The notes beneath the pieces are model-generated. The model was not told the origin of the DNA. It saw only the letters and a list, made by a program, of their open reading frames with translations, and did not search any database. A stretch of 64,000 nucleotides of DNA, taken from Cytophagaceae bacterium (GTDB lineage Bacteria; Bacteroidota; Bacteroidia; Cytophagales; Spirosomataceae). Where the stretch lies: contig JAGOAA010000003.1 in assembly GCA_017984215.1 (NCBI GenBank), forward strand, positions 62,001 through 126,000, in the 5' to 3' direction. Every line of letters starts with the position of its first letter. Position 1 is the first letter of the stretch. Shown here piece after piece: positions 24,962 to 34,870 of the stretch. A program made the translations under genes and the position numbers.

Positions 24962-27900
24962 ATGAAAATATTCTCCTACCGGAGTCTCGGGGTAATTCTT
25001 TTTTTCCTCGCTCAGGGACTTCAAGCCCAAGTAACTTTCCCCATCAATGATGTCGCAAACCCACGCGCGGGCTATTATGCCTTCGTCCATGCGACCGTTG
25101 TTAAAGATGCGAAAACAACCCTACAAAATGCAACGCTTGTTATCAAACAAGGACGCATTGAGGCTGTTGGAACATCCGTAGCCATTCCCAAAGACGCCGT
25201 TGTTATCGAATGCAAAGGCAAATTTATCTATCCAAGTTTCGTAGATGCCTTTAGCGATTATGGTATGGAAGCGGTTACCGCGAGCAATTATAGCTACCGC
25301 GCTCCTTCCCAAATGATTAGCAATACCAAGGGCCCATTCTCATGGAACCAAGCATTGAAATCGGAAGTTGAGCATGTGAAACATTTCGCTGGCAATGAAT
25401 CCAAAGCGAAAGATCTTCGTAAACTAGGTTTCGGTGCGGTTTCTACTTCACAACCGGATGGAATTTCTCGCGGAACAAGTGCCTTGGTTTCTTTAGCGAA
25501 AGACCGCGAAAACATGGTCGTTTTGAAAGAAAAAACGGCGGCACATTTCTCTTTCGAAAAAGGGTCTTCTACCCAAGATTACCCTGGCTCTTTAATGGGT
25601 AGCGTAGCATTGCTTCGTCAGAACTTCTTAGACGCCCAATGGTATAAGTCGAAACCCGCACAAGAGGGTTTGAACTTGAGCTTAGATCGTTTCAATCAAA
25701 ATGCAGGCTTACCTCAAATCTTTTCTGTTACTGAAAAGTGGAACGTTTTACGCGCCGACAAAATCGGAGACGAATTTGGCGTTCAATACATCATCAAAGG
25801 TTCAGGTGATGAATACCAGCGCATCGATGAAATGAAAGCGACAAAAGCGGCCTTCATTTTACCGCTTGCCTTCCCGCAGACGATTGATGTCGAAGACCCG
25901 ACGGATATGCGTTTTGTGAATGTTGCGGAATTGAAACATTGGGAATTAGCCCCAACCAATCCCGCAGCTTTTGAAAAGGCAAACATTTCTTTTGCTTTAA
26001 CAGCGAATGGATTGAAAGACGTTACGACGTTTTTGCCAAATCTTCGTAAAGCCATTCAATATGGTTTATCGGAGCAAAAAGCGTTAGAAGCGCTAACCAC
26101 TACCCCCGCACAATTATTAGGTGTTGCGGATTTAGTAGGTAGTTTAGATCAAGGTAAAATAGCCAACTTCTTCATCTCCAATGGTCCGGTTTTTGCTGAG
26201 AAATCAGCGATCATTGAAAACTGGGTACAAGGAAGTGGCTATGCCGTTCAGACGGATTTGTGGACGAATTTAGCGGGTACATATCAGGTAACGTTAGGAG
26301 CCAATGCGGCTAAATTAGTTATTCAAGGAGAACCAGGTTCTTACAAAGCATCCCTAATGGCTAGCGATACAACGCAAGTGGATGTGACCCAAAAAGACCA
26401 ATTAGTGAATCTAGGTTACACAAGCAAAGCGGATAAATCACAACGCGTTCGCTTGACGGGATCTTATGATGGTTCTAGTATTTCGGGTACAGGCCAATTA
26501 GCCTCTGGCAATTGGATTTCTTGGAAAGCCATTCGCTCCGAAGCTGCGAAATCAGATTCTTCGATGGCTAAAGTTACAAAGCCAGAAGCAGTAGGGGATG
26601 TTGTTTTCCCTTTCAATGGTTTTGGACAAAAGACCATTGCAAAGCAAGAAAATCTTTTGATCCAGCACGCAACGGTTTGGACAAATGAAAAACAAGGGGT
26701 GTTGAAAGATGCCGACGTACTCGTTAAAGCAGGTAAAATTGTCCAAGTGGGCAAAGGATTAAAAGATCCTTCTGCTCGCATTGTAGATGGAACGGGCAAA
26801 CACGTAACAGCGGGTATCATCGATGAACACTCGCACGTAGGTGCTACGGGTGGCATCAACGAATGTACACAATCGGTTACGGCAGAAGCGCGTATCGCAG
26901 ATGTTATCGATCCAGATGATGTGGATATCTACCGTCAATTAAGTGGTGGTGTAACGGCAAGTCATATTCTTCACGGAAGTTGTAACGTGATCGGTGGTCA
27001 AACCCAATTGTTGAAGTTCCGTTGGGGACAAAATGCGGAGGCATTGAAATTTGCCAACTGGGATCCATTCATCAAGTTCGCTTTAGGAGAAAACGTGAAG
27101 CGTTCATGGAACACATCGAATCCACGGTTCCCAGATACACGTATGGGTGTTGAGCAAGTATTAACGGATGCGTTTACACGTGCACGTGATTACGAAAAAC
27201 AAGGTCCAGGAAAACGTATTGATTTGGAATTAGAAACCTTATTGGAAATCTTGAACAAGAAGCGTTTCATTACGTGCCACTCGTATGTGCAAAGTGAGAT
27301 TAATTCAATCTTAAAAGTGGCTGATAAATTCGGCTTCACGGTGAATACCTTGACACACATTTTGGAAGGCTATAAAGTAGCGGATAAAATGAAAGCGCAC
27401 GGAGCGAATGCTTCTACGTTCGCGGATTGGTGGAATTACAAAATGGAGGTGTTGGATGCTATCCCACAAAACGCGGCAATCATGCAGGCGGTAGGCGTGA
27501 ATGTAGCGATCAACTCTGATGATGCGGAAATGGCGCGTCGTTTGAACCAAGAAGCTGCTAAGTCAATCAAATATGCGGGCATGTCGGAAGAAGATGCTTT
27601 GAAAATGGTGACTTTGAATCCTGCCAAAATGTTGCACGTCGCAGATCGCGTGGGTAGCATTGCAGCAGGAAAAGATGCCGATTTAGTTATTTGGTCAGAT
27701 CATCCATTAAGTATTTATGCGAAGTCGGAGAAGACCATTGTAGACGGTACCGTTGTGTTTGATCGCGCGGAAGATGCGAAACTACAAGCGGCCTTACAAA
27801 CGGAAAAGCAACGCTTGATTCAAAAGATGATTGCGTCGAAAAAAGGGGGTGCTTCTACGCGTCCATCTGCTCCATCTGTGAAAAAGCAAAACATGTGTGA

Positions 27901-27979
27901 AGAAGATCACAACCATGATAAGAGCCTTTGGGAGCGTATCGCAAGTCGTTTTATAGATGAAGACCATATTAATGAATAA
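24962..27979 (+). CDS. Secreted double-domain amidohydrolase
   Basis: 1005 residues; signal peptide MKIFSYRSLGVILFFLAQGLQA cut before QVT. Two amidohydrolase domains in tandem. The N-terminal one (about 45-430) has the flanking beta-sandwich but reads YPSFVDAFSDYG where the metal-binding HxH should be, so it is probably inactive. The C-terminal one (about 560-960) has H623-x-H625 (IIDEHSHVG), CHSYVQ and THILEG His residues, and the D853-D854 (INSDDAEM) of the final strand, so it can bind metal. The tail is His/Cys-rich (MCEEDHNHD). Relatives include imidazolonepropionase- and dipeptidase-like enzymes; substrate unknown. Confidence 0.85.
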   Translation: MKIFSYRSLGVILFFLAQGLQAQVTFPINDVANPRAGYYAFVHATVVKDAKTTLQNATLVIKQGRIEAVGTSVAIPKDAVVIECKGKFIYPSFVDAFSDYGMEAVTASNYSYRAPSQMISNTKGPFSWNQALKSEVEHVKHFAGNESKAKDLRKLGFGAVSTSQPDGISRGTSALVSLAKDRENMVVLKEKTAAHFSFEKGSSTQDYPGSLMGSVALLRQNFLDAQWYKSKPAQEGLNLSLDRFNQNAGLPQIFSVTEKWNVLRADKIGDEFGVQYIIKGSGDEYQRIDEMKATKAAFILPLAFPQTIDVEDPTDMRFVNVAELKHWELAPTNPAAFEKANISFALTANGLKDVTTFLPNLRKAIQYGLSEQKALEALTTTPAQLLGVADLVGSLDQGKIANFFISNGPVFAEKSAIIENWVQGSGYAVQTDLWTNLAGTYQVTLGANAAKLVIQGEPGSYKASLMASDTTQVDVTQKDQLVNLGYTSKADKSQRVRLTGSYDGSSISGTGQLASGNWISWKAIRSEAAKSDSSMAKVTKPEAVGDVVFPFNGFGQKTIAKQENLLIQHATVWTNEKQGVLKDADVLVKAGKIVQVGKGLKDPSARIVDGTGKHVTAGIIDEHSHVGATGGINECTQSVTAEARIADVIDPDDVDIYRQLSGGVTASHILHGSCNVIGGQTQLLKFRWGQNAEALKFANWDPFIKFALGENVKRSWNTSNPRFPDTRMGVEQVLTDAFTRARDYEKQGPGKRIDLELETLLEILNKKRFITCHSYVQSEINSILKVADKFGFTVNTLTHILEGYKVADKMKAHGANASTFADWWNYKMEVLDAIPQNAAIMQAVGVNVAINSDDAEMARRLNQEAAKSIKYAGMSEEDALKMVTLNPAKMLHVADRVGSIAAGKDADLVIWSDHPLSIYAKSEKTIVDGTVVFDRAEDAKLQAALQTEKQRLIQKMIASKKGGASTRPSAPSVKKQNMCEEDHNHDKSLWERIASRFIDEDHINE

Positions 27980-27983
27980 GAAC

Positions 27984-29276
27984 ATGAAAAAGCTATTAAT
28001 ACCTATATTTTGCTTTTTGGGCCTATCATTGATGGCTCAAGAAACCATGCATCCGTCCCCTGCACAAACGAAGAAAATCGTGATTACAGGTGCGACATTG
28101 CACATTGGCAATGGCCAAGTCATTTCCAATGGAACCGTATCCATCGATAAAGGCAAGCTGACGATTCTAACATCGGCTCCTGTTTTATCTGCCGATGTCG
28201 AGCACATCGATGCTTCGGGTAAACATATTTATCCGGGTGTGATTGCACCGAATACCAATTTAGGTTTGGTGGAAGTTAGCTCAACCAAATCAACGGTTGA
28301 CTTCGACGAGTTAGGGGAAATGAATCCGAATATTCGTTCGATTGTAGCCTATAATACGGATAGTAAGGTGATCAATACCCTGCGCACAAATGGTGTTTTA
28401 TTGGCTCAAATCGTTCCACAAGGAGGCTTGATTTCGGGGTCATCTACCATCGTTCAGCTGGATGCTTGGAACTGGGAAGATGCAGCTTATGCCTTGGATA
28501 ATGGCGTACATATGACTTTCCCGGCATTGATCAATCGTCCAAATGGTGGTGGTCGTCGCGGAGGCGAATCGGATGCCGTGAAAGCTGGATTAGAGCGTAT
28601 CGAATCCGCGCGTGTATTTTTCCGTGAGGCAAAAGCTTATTTGAATGAGAAATCGCATGCTGCGATCAATTTAAAATTTGAAGCAACCAGAGGTCTTTTT
28701 GATCGGTCTAAATCCTTGTATGTGCATTGTGATTTAGTGAAGGAAATGCTTACGGCGATTGATTTTGCTAAAGAGTTTAACTTCAAATTAGTCATTGCGG
28801 GCGGTACAGATAGTTGGATGATTGCTGATATTTTAGCCGCAAACCAAGTGGCTGTTATTTTGCACGAACCACACGCGCTTCCTGCTGCAGAAGATGATGC
28901 GGTAGACCAACCGTATAAAACAGGAGCCCAATTACAAAAAGCAGGTGTATTGTTTAGCATTTGCCAAGATTCGGGCGATGGTTATACGCAGATTCGTAAC
29001 TTGCCTTTCTTGGCGGGAACGATGGCGGCTTATGGCTTAACGCGCGAAGAAGCCTTGTCGGCAATTACCTTGAACCCAGCCAAAATCCTAGGCATCGCAG
29101 ATCGCACAGGAAGTTTGGAAAATGGGAAGGATGCGAATATCGTTATTTGCCAGGGAGATTTGTTGGACATGAAATCGAGTGTCGTGACGCATGCCTTTAT
29201 TCAAGGCCGTGCGATTAACTTGGACAACAAGCACACACAATTGTACAATCGTTATAAGTACAAATATAACTTGTAG
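27984..29276 (+). CDS. Secreted amidohydrolase-like protein, metal site degenerate
   Basis: 430 residues from ATG 27984; MKKLLIPIFCFLGLSLMA is a signal peptide cut before QET. ATG 27972, overlapping the upstream stop, is the alternative start. The fold is amidohydrolase-like (N-terminal GATLHIGNGQVIS, C-terminal LTLNPAKILGI-type helix and the GSLENGKDANIVI beta-sandwich return). The metal HxH is missing: HIYPGVIAPNTNLG replaces it, and no HxD-type histidines follow. Probably a non-catalytic partner of the larger amidohydrolase just upstream. A strong terminator follows at 29299. Confidence 0.82.
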   Translation: MKKLLIPIFCFLGLSLMAQETMHPSPAQTKKIVITGATLHIGNGQVISNGTVSIDKGKLTILTSAPVLSADVEHIDASGKHIYPGVIAPNTNLGLVEVSSTKSTVDFDELGEMNPNIRSIVAYNTDSKVINTLRTNGVLLAQIVPQGGLISGSSTIVQLDAWNWEDAAYALDNGVHMTFPALINRPNGGGRRGGESDAVKAGLERIESARVFFREAKAYLNEKSHAAINLKFEATRGLFDRSKSLYVHCDLVKEMLTAIDFAKEFNFKLVIAGGTDSWMIADILAANQVAVILHEPHALPAAEDDAVDQPYKTGAQLQKAGVLFSICQDSGDGYTQIRNLPFLAGTMAAYGLTREEALSAITLNPAKILGIADRTGSLENGKDANIVICQGDLLDMKSSVVTHAFIQGRAINLDNKHTQLYNRYKYKYNL

Positions 29277-29298
29277 ACATTGTGCGTATTCTTGAGAG

Positions 29299-29327
29299 GG
29301 TCGGCAAAGTCATTTGCCGACCTTTTC
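29299..29327 (+). terminator. Rho-independent terminator after the amidohydrolase pair
   Basis: A 10-bp perfect stem GGTCGGCAAA / TTTGCCGACC (29299-29308, 29313-29322) with a GTCA loop and TTTTCATTTATTT behind it. Its position rules out a start for the next gene at 29280. Confidence 0.9.
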
Positions 29328-29351
29328 ATTTATTTAGCCTATTTTTGTTTT

Positions 29352-30500
29352 GTGAAACAGCGTTTGCTTCTTTTTGACACGATTCTTGATGGTCATCATC
29401 CGGAATACCTCATTCACCTGATCGGCTATTACAGCAGTCGGCCAGAAGTGGATGTCATTGTCGCAACAGGTGCGTCTTTTCAAGAAGAATTTACCAAACG
29501 CCAAAAAGCAGAGCAATTGGTTTGGGGCGATAATATTCAATTTTATTCGATTCCAGAGCACTTTATTTTCAAAGGGAATATCTTATTGCGTTCGTTGCGT
29601 GAATGGAATTTGATGTTGGCCATTGCCAAAGAGACCCAGGCAAATCAGGCTGTGCTCATGTACATGGATTATTTCCCTTTGGGAGCTATTATGGGAAATA
29701 AGGCAGCAATTCCTGTGGCTGGCATTAGCTTCCGTCCGCCTCGAGAAATTCAAGGACCCTTTGATTTCGTGAAGCATAAAATGTGGCAGTCGATGTTGGC
29801 CTCCGGCCAAATATCCCGCGTTTTTTCCTTGGTACATTCCGCGGTACCCGTGTTAAATGCATTAGCTGGAGAGCGCCGGGCATTGCCTTTGGCAGATCCC
29901 GTGATTCAATTGCCCGTGCGTGCATCGCAAATCACCGATTTGCGTTTAAATTATGCGATTCCGAACGATAAAAAAGTCTATTTAAATTTCGGGCAGCTTG
30001 ATCAGCGCAAGGGAATCGAGGGATTTTTGTTGGCCTGCAAGCAACTAAGCCCAGCCGAGTTAAATCAAATTTGCTTGCTTTTAGCGGGCCCTATTGAACC
30101 CGATTATCAAGCGCATATTGAATCGCTCTTAGGGGAGTTGCCAGATTTAGAGGTCATTAAACTATTTGATCACCTGCATTACCCCACGATTGAATTATGT
30201 TTCGAAGTTGCGGATGTCGTATTGGTGACTTACCAAGGGCATATGGGCATGAGTTCGGTGTTGATTCGAGCGGCTTTGGCAGGCAAACCCGTGATTGGAA
30301 CTTCGATGGGAACGATAGGCGCGACGATTGATGCGTATCAATTAGGTCTTTCGATTGATCCTTCGAATGCTTTTGAATTTGCGCAGGCCTTAACGGGCAA
30401 GCTGAAAACAAATGCTGCGTTACAAAGCGAATTCGTTCGTCAAAATTCTGTGGAGGCGTTTACACTTACGATAGCGCAAGGTATTGAATCTTTGAGCTAA
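29352..30500 (+). CDS. Glycosyltransferase, GT4-like
   Basis: 382 residues. The start is placed at GTG 29352 (VKQRLLLFDTILDGHHPEY) because the open frame upstream runs through a terminator hairpin. GT-B fold: an N-terminal domain with DTILDGHHPEYLIHLIGYY, and a C-terminal UDP-sugar-binding domain with LNFGQLDQRKGIEGFL near 220, LLLAGPIE, and ADVVLVTYQGHMGMSSVLIRAALAGKPVIGTSMG near 295. Its last 35 bases overlap the end of convergent recF. No glycan genes adjoin it, so its acceptor is unknown. Confidence 0.82.
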   Translation: MKQRLLLFDTILDGHHPEYLIHLIGYYSSRPEVDVIVATGASFQEEFTKRQKAEQLVWGDNIQFYSIPEHFIFKGNILLRSLREWNLMLAIAKETQANQAVLMYMDYFPLGAIMGNKAAIPVAGISFRPPREIQGPFDFVKHKMWQSMLASGQISRVFSLVHSAVPVLNALAGERRALPLADPVIQLPVRASQITDLRLNYAIPNDKKVYLNFGQLDQRKGIEGFLLACKQLSPAELNQICLLLAGPIEPDYQAHIESLLGELPDLEVIKLFDHLHYPTIELCFEVADVVLVTYQGHMGMSSVLIRAALAGKPVIGTSMGTIGATIDAYQLGLSIDPSNAFEFAQALTGKLKTNAALQSEFVRQNSVEAFTLTIAQGIESLS

Positions 30501-31566
30501 GATCCTTCAGTAAATTCTTCGTTCTTTCGGGGCGGGCATCCGTAATAAACACCTGGCCAAAATGGTCTTCGGCCATCATTTCGATTAAGCGTTGGATGCG
30601 TCGGTCGTCCAATTTATCAAAAATATCATCCAGTAATAATAGCGGTTTCCGAGGTTTAACAGCCGTTAATGCATCGAATTGTGCGAGTTTGAGCGCAACC
30701 ACAAAGCTTTTGGTCTGGCCTTGCGAGCCGTATTTTTTCAAGGGATATTCATTGATTTCAAATTCGAAATCATCCCGGTGAATACCCACGGTTGTTCGTT
30801 GGGCTGCAAAATCTTGCCGCTCCGCTTGCTTTAATGCTTCATCCAATTTCCCCGCTTCAAAGGTAGACTCCAAACGAATCATGACCTGTTCTCGATCATC
30901 CGATAGTGCCGCATAATGTGTTTGAAAACGCGGCAAAAAGTCCTTCAAGAATTCAATCCGCGCATTATTGATGGATTCGCCCAATATAACCAGGGGCTCA
31001 TGGTAGCTAGCCAGCATCAAGGAGTCATACGTCCCGCTTTCCGCAAACATTTTCAGCAAGCTGTTCCGCTGTTGGACGATGCGGTTATAGCGCATTAAAT
31101 TCTCTAAAAAACTACGATCCAGCTGGGCCATCACCCCATCGAAGAATCTTCTCCGTGTATCGCTGCTGTCGCGTACCAGGTCCGTATCATGCGGATCCAT
31201 GAGCACAATGGGGAAATTGCCAATGTGATCTGCCAAACGCATGTAGGGTTTTTGGTCGCGTAACAATGCTTTTTTCTGTCCTTTTTGAACGGCGCAGGTA
31301 ATCTGCGTTTCCGTTTCGGGAACATGATCATCCTTTTGAAAGATAAAGCTGCCTTGCACCATAAAAAAGTTGTCGCCGTGCCGGATGCACAAAGGATCCG
31401 CGACACCCCGGGCGCTTTTGGTCAATGAAAGAAAATGGATCGCATCCAGGAGATTCGTTTTACCGATTCCGTTTTCGCCCACGATGCAATTGATGTTGGG
31501 AATAAATTCAAATTGCGCCTCCTCGTAGGATTTAAACTGTTTGACCTGTAAAGATTTTAGGTACAT
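30466..31566 (-). CDS. recF: DNA replication/repair protein RecF
   Basis: 366 residues, the usual RecF length. An SMC/ABC-type ATPase that helps load RecA at single-strand gaps with RecO and RecR. N-terminal LQVKQFKSYEE, Walker A GENGIGKTN near residue 32, the signature KKYGSQGQTKSFVVALKLAQ near 265 and Walker B KPLLLLDDIFDKLDD near 308 are all present. The 3' end overlaps a glycosyltransferase gene on the other strand by 35 bases. dnaA/dnaN/gyrB, classic recF neighbours, are absent, as is common in Bacteroidota. Confidence 0.97.
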   Translation of the reverse strand: MYLKSLQVKQFKSYEEAQFEFIPNINCIVGENGIGKTNLLDAIHFLSLTKSARGVADPLCIRHGDNFFMVQGSFIFQKDDHVPETETQITCAVQKGQKKALLRDQKPYMRLADHIGNFPIVLMDPHDTDLVRDSSDTRRRFFDGVMAQLDRSFLENLMRYNRIVQQRNSLLKMFAESGTYDSLMLASYHEPLVILGESINNARIEFLKDFLPRFQTHYAALSDDREQVMIRLESTFEAGKLDEALKQAERQDFAAQRTTVGIHRDDFEFEINEYPLKKYGSQGQTKSFVVALKLAQFDALTAVKPRKPLLLLDDIFDKLDDRRIQRLIEMMAEDHFGQVFITDARPERTKNLLKDLSSKIQYLALS

Positions 31567-31706
31567 AGAGACGAGTGAATGGGCACAATGCTGTAAAAAT
31601 AAAGAATAATACGCGATTTTTTGGCTGCTTGCGTGTTTTGTTTTAATTTCGCCTTGATTTTGACTGGGGCATTTTCCCTAGGCAACAAAAAATTTCCGAT
31701 CGACAG

Positions 31707-32717
31707 ATGGCAAAGAAAGAAACACAAGCACCTAAGTATTCCAAAGAGACCTACATGTACTGGTACGAATCCATGCAATTACAACGCAAATTCGAAGAGA
31801 AGTGCGGTCAATTGTACGGAATGCAAAAAATCAAAGGTTTTTGTCACTTATACATTGGCCAGGAGGCTTGTTCTTCTGGTTCTAAATCGGCCTTGCGCGA
31901 AGGCGATAAATACATTACCGCTTACCGTGACCACGGTATCCCATTAGCTTTGGGAACATCTCCTAACGCGATTATGGCCGAATTATACGGTAAAATCACA
32001 GGTGCTTCCAAAGGAAAAGGGGGCTCTATGCACATCTTCGATAAAGAAGTTGGCTTTGTAGGAGGACACGGAATCGTAGGCGCACAAATCCCGTTGGGAG
32101 CAGGTTTGGCTTTTGCTGAAAAATATAAGAAAACAGGTAACGTATCGATCACTTATTTCGGTGATGGCGCGTCTCGTCAAGGAGCTTTACACGAAGCGTT
32201 CAACATGGCGATGACATGGAAATTACCTGCGATCTTCGTAGTAGAAAATAATGGGTATGCGATGGGTACTTCGGTGGCTCGTACATCGAACGTAACGGAA
32301 TTATACCAATTAGGTGAGGCTTATGATATGCCATCTGAAGCGGTTGACGCAATGGATGTAGAGGCTGTTCACGAAGCAGTTTCACGTGCTGCGGCGCGTG
32401 CTCGTGCGGGTGAAGGTCCTACGTTTTTAGAATTCAGAACGTATCGTTACCGTGGGCACTCGATGTCAGATCCGCAAAAATACCGTTCTAAAGAAGAGGT
32501 TGAGGCCTACAAAGAGCGTGATCCAATTGAGCAAGTGAAGCAACGTATCTTCGAATATGGTATCGCGACACAAGCGGATTTAGATGCAATCGATGCAAAA
32601 ATCAAGGTTCAAGTACAAGAATCAGTGGATTTCGCCGAGGTGTCTCCATTCCCTACAGCTGATGAGGCTTATAAAGATGTATATGTGCAAGAAGATTATC
32701 CGTTCATCACGGAGTAA
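31707..32717 (+). CDS. pdhA: Pyruvate dehydrogenase E1 component alpha subunit
   Basis: 336 residues, typical of alpha subunits of heterotetrameric E1. The thiamine diphosphate motif runs from GDGASRQGALHEAFN at residue 152 to VVENN at 181. YRGHSMSDPQKYRSKEE near 250 contains the phosphorylation-loop region that contacts ThDP. ITGASKGKGGSMHIFD near 95 is also diagnostic. It starts the oxidative decarboxylation of pyruvate. No E1 beta gene follows; a terminator at 32739 shows that pdhA is transcribed alone. Codon use is that of a highly expressed gene. Confidence 0.96.
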   Translation: MAKKETQAPKYSKETYMYWYESMQLQRKFEEKCGQLYGMQKIKGFCHLYIGQEACSSGSKSALREGDKYITAYRDHGIPLALGTSPNAIMAELYGKITGASKGKGGSMHIFDKEVGFVGGHGIVGAQIPLGAGLAFAEKYKKTGNVSITYFGDGASRQGALHEAFNMAMTWKLPAIFVVENNGYAMGTSVARTSNVTELYQLGEAYDMPSEAVDAMDVEAVHEAVSRAAARARAGEGPTFLEFRTYRYRGHSMSDPQKYRSKEEVEAYKERDPIEQVKQRIFEYGIATQADLDAIDAKIKVQVQESVDFAEVSPFPTADEAYKDVYVQEDYPFITE

Positions 32718-32738
32718 TCTGTTAAGCAAATAAGTGAG

Positions 32739-32767
32739 AGGCGCGGAATTCATTCCGCGCCTTTTTT
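32739..32767. terminator. Bidirectional terminator between pdhA and uvrB
   Basis: An 11-bp perfect stem AGGCGCGGAAT / ATTCCGCGCCT (32739-32749, 32752-32762) with T's to 32767. It lies between convergent genes and ends just before the uvrB stop at 32769. Confidence 0.9.
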
Positions 32768-32768
32768 A

Positions 32769-34787
32769 TTACACGAGTAATTTGTCAATGGCCAGAATCT
32801 CATCCCGGAATTTCGCTGCCAATGGGAAGTCCAAATCACGCGCTGCACGCTCCATCTCTTTTTGAACGGCTTCTTTCTGCTTCTTCAGTTCAGGTTTGCT
32901 CATATAGGCCAATAATGGATCCGCCGCCTGCAAGGATTCTTTCGGTGTGATTCCATACGATTTCATCGGTTTCGCCATGCGATCCGCAATAGACGTCTGC
33001 TCCATAATTTCATCATGACTTCGCCAAATGGTTTTTGGTGTGATGCCATGTTCCGTGTTATAGGCCGTTTGTCTTTCGCGCCGACGATTCGTTTCCGAAA
33101 TAGCCCGCTCCATGGAGCCGGTCATTTTGTCCCCGTACATAATCACGCGGCCGTTTTCGTTTCGTGCTGCCCGACCGATCGTTTGAATCAACGAACGAAT
33201 ATCGCGCAAGAAGCCCTCTTTATCCGCATCCATAATGGCTACCAAAGAAACTTCAGGTAAGTCCAGTCCTTCTCGCAGCAAATTCACACCCACCAATACA
33301 TCAATAACGCCTAAGCGTAATTCTCTTAATATCTCAACGCGTTCCAAGGTTTTGATTTCCGAGTGGATATAACGGCATTTAACGCCCACGCGGTCTAGGT
33401 ATTTGGACATTTCCTCGGCCATACGTTTGGTCAAGGTCGTGATTAATACACGCTCTTTTTTCTTGATGCGGTCATAGACCTCGTCGAGTAAATCGTCAAT
33501 CTGGTTCTTCGTAGGTCGAACTTCGATTAATGGATCCAAAAGTCCCGTAGGTCGAATGATTTGCTCGACCACCACACCTTCGGATTGTTTTAATTCATAA
33601 TCGGACGGCGTCGCCGAAACGTAAATCGTTTGGCCTACAATGTCTTCAAATTCCTGAAAAGTGAGTGGTCGGTTATCCATCGCCGAAGGCAAACGGAAAC
33701 CATATTCCACCAACGATTCTTTCCGCGAACGGTCCCCGCCGTACATCGCACGGATCTGCGGCATGGTTACGTGGCTTTCGTCCACGACCATCAGAAAATC
33801 ATCTGGGAAAAAGTCTAATAAGCAGAAGGGACGCTGGCCTGGTTTCCGTTGGTCAAAATAACGTGAGTAGTTCTCGATGCCTGAGCAATAGCCCAGTTCG
33901 CGCATCATTTCCAAATCAAATTCCGTGCGTTGCTTGATGCGCTCTGCCTCTTGCAGTCGGCCATCCTTTCCGAAATAGGAGATTTGATTCACGAGGTCCG
34001 CTTGAATATCCGATATGGCATTGTTCAAGGTTTCGCGTCCCGTCACGAATAAATTCGCAGGGAAAATGGCGACCATCGTTTCTTTGGAAATTTTCTTTCC
34101 TGTCCAAGGGTCGATGCGGTGAATTTCTTCGATTTCATCCCCAAAGAAGATTACGCGATACCCAAAATCAGCATAGGCCAAAAAGATATCTACCGTGTCG
34201 CCTTTGACGCGAAATGTTCCGCGTAAGAATTCGCCTTCCGTTCTTGAATAGAGAATCTCAACGAGTCGGAAGAGGAATTGATTTCGAGAAATCGTTTCTC
34301 CTACGCCGATACGCATGATGGAGTTCTTGTATTCTTCGGGGTTTCCCATACCATAAATGCAAGAAACGGAGGCGATGACGATGATATCTCGCCTGCCCGA
34401 CATTAGTGCTGCCGTGGTGGCGAGCCTTAATTTCTCAATCTCTTGGTTGATGGAAAGGTCCTTTTCGATGTATGTACCTGTCGAGGCGATGAAAGCTTCC
34501 GGTTGGTAATAATCGTAATAGGAAATAAAATATTCAACGGCGTTTTCGGGAAAGAAGGATTTGAATTCGCCATATAATTGAGCAGCAAGTGTTTTGTTAT
34601 GGGATAAAATCAAGGTTGGCCGATTGACTTCTTTGATGACATTCGCGATGGTGAAGGTTTTTCCAGAACCTGTAACACCTAGGAGCGTTTGAGATCTTTC
34701 TTCCTTATGGAGGCCTTCCACCAATTCCTTGATGGCATTAGGTTGATCCCCTGTGGGTTGGTAGGATGACGCGATTTTAAATTCCAT
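32769..34787 (-). CDS. uvrB: Excinuclease ABC subunit B
   Basis: 672 residues from ATG 34787. UvrB is the damage-verifying helicase-like subunit of nucleotide excision repair. Walker A GVTGSGKTFT near residue 37, the damage-clamping beta-hairpin YYDYYQPEAFI near 92, helicase motifs DESHVTMPQIR, YVSATPSDYE and VGVNLLREGLDLPEV, QTIGRAARN, and a C-terminal UVR domain (residues ~630-670) that binds UvrC are all seen. It appears monocistronic, as the GH16 gene upstream is divergent. Confidence 0.98.
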   Translation of the reverse strand: MEFKIASSYQPTGDQPNAIKELVEGLHKEERSQTLLGVTGSGKTFTIANVIKEVNRPTLILSHNKTLAAQLYGEFKSFFPENAVEYFISYYDYYQPEAFIASTGTYIEKDLSINQEIEKLRLATTAALMSGRRDIIVIASVSCIYGMGNPEEYKNSIMRIGVGETISRNQFLFRLVEILYSRTEGEFLRGTFRVKGDTVDIFLAYADFGYRVIFFGDEIEEIHRIDPWTGKKISKETMVAIFPANLFVTGRETLNNAISDIQADLVNQISYFGKDGRLQEAERIKQRTEFDLEMMRELGYCSGIENYSRYFDQRKPGQRPFCLLDFFPDDFLMVVDESHVTMPQIRAMYGGDRSRKESLVEYGFRLPSAMDNRPLTFQEFEDIVGQTIYVSATPSDYELKQSEGVVVEQIIRPTGLLDPLIEVRPTKNQIDDLLDEVYDRIKKKERVLITTLTKRMAEEMSKYLDRVGVKCRYIHSEIKTLERVEILRELRLGVIDVLVGVNLLREGLDLPEVSLVAIMDADKEGFLRDIRSLIQTIGRAARNENGRVIMYGDKMTGSMERAISETNRRRERQTAYNTEHGITPKTIWRSHDEIMEQTSIADRMAKPMKSYGITPKESLQAADPLLAYMSKPELKKQKEAVQKEMERAARDLDFPLAAKFRDEILAIDKLLV

Positions 34788-34870
34788 GTTCAAAAGTACA
34801 TAATATTCGCATGCAGAGAATAGGAAATGTGCGTAGAATCGGGTTATTTTTGAGGGTAAAAATTCAACAG

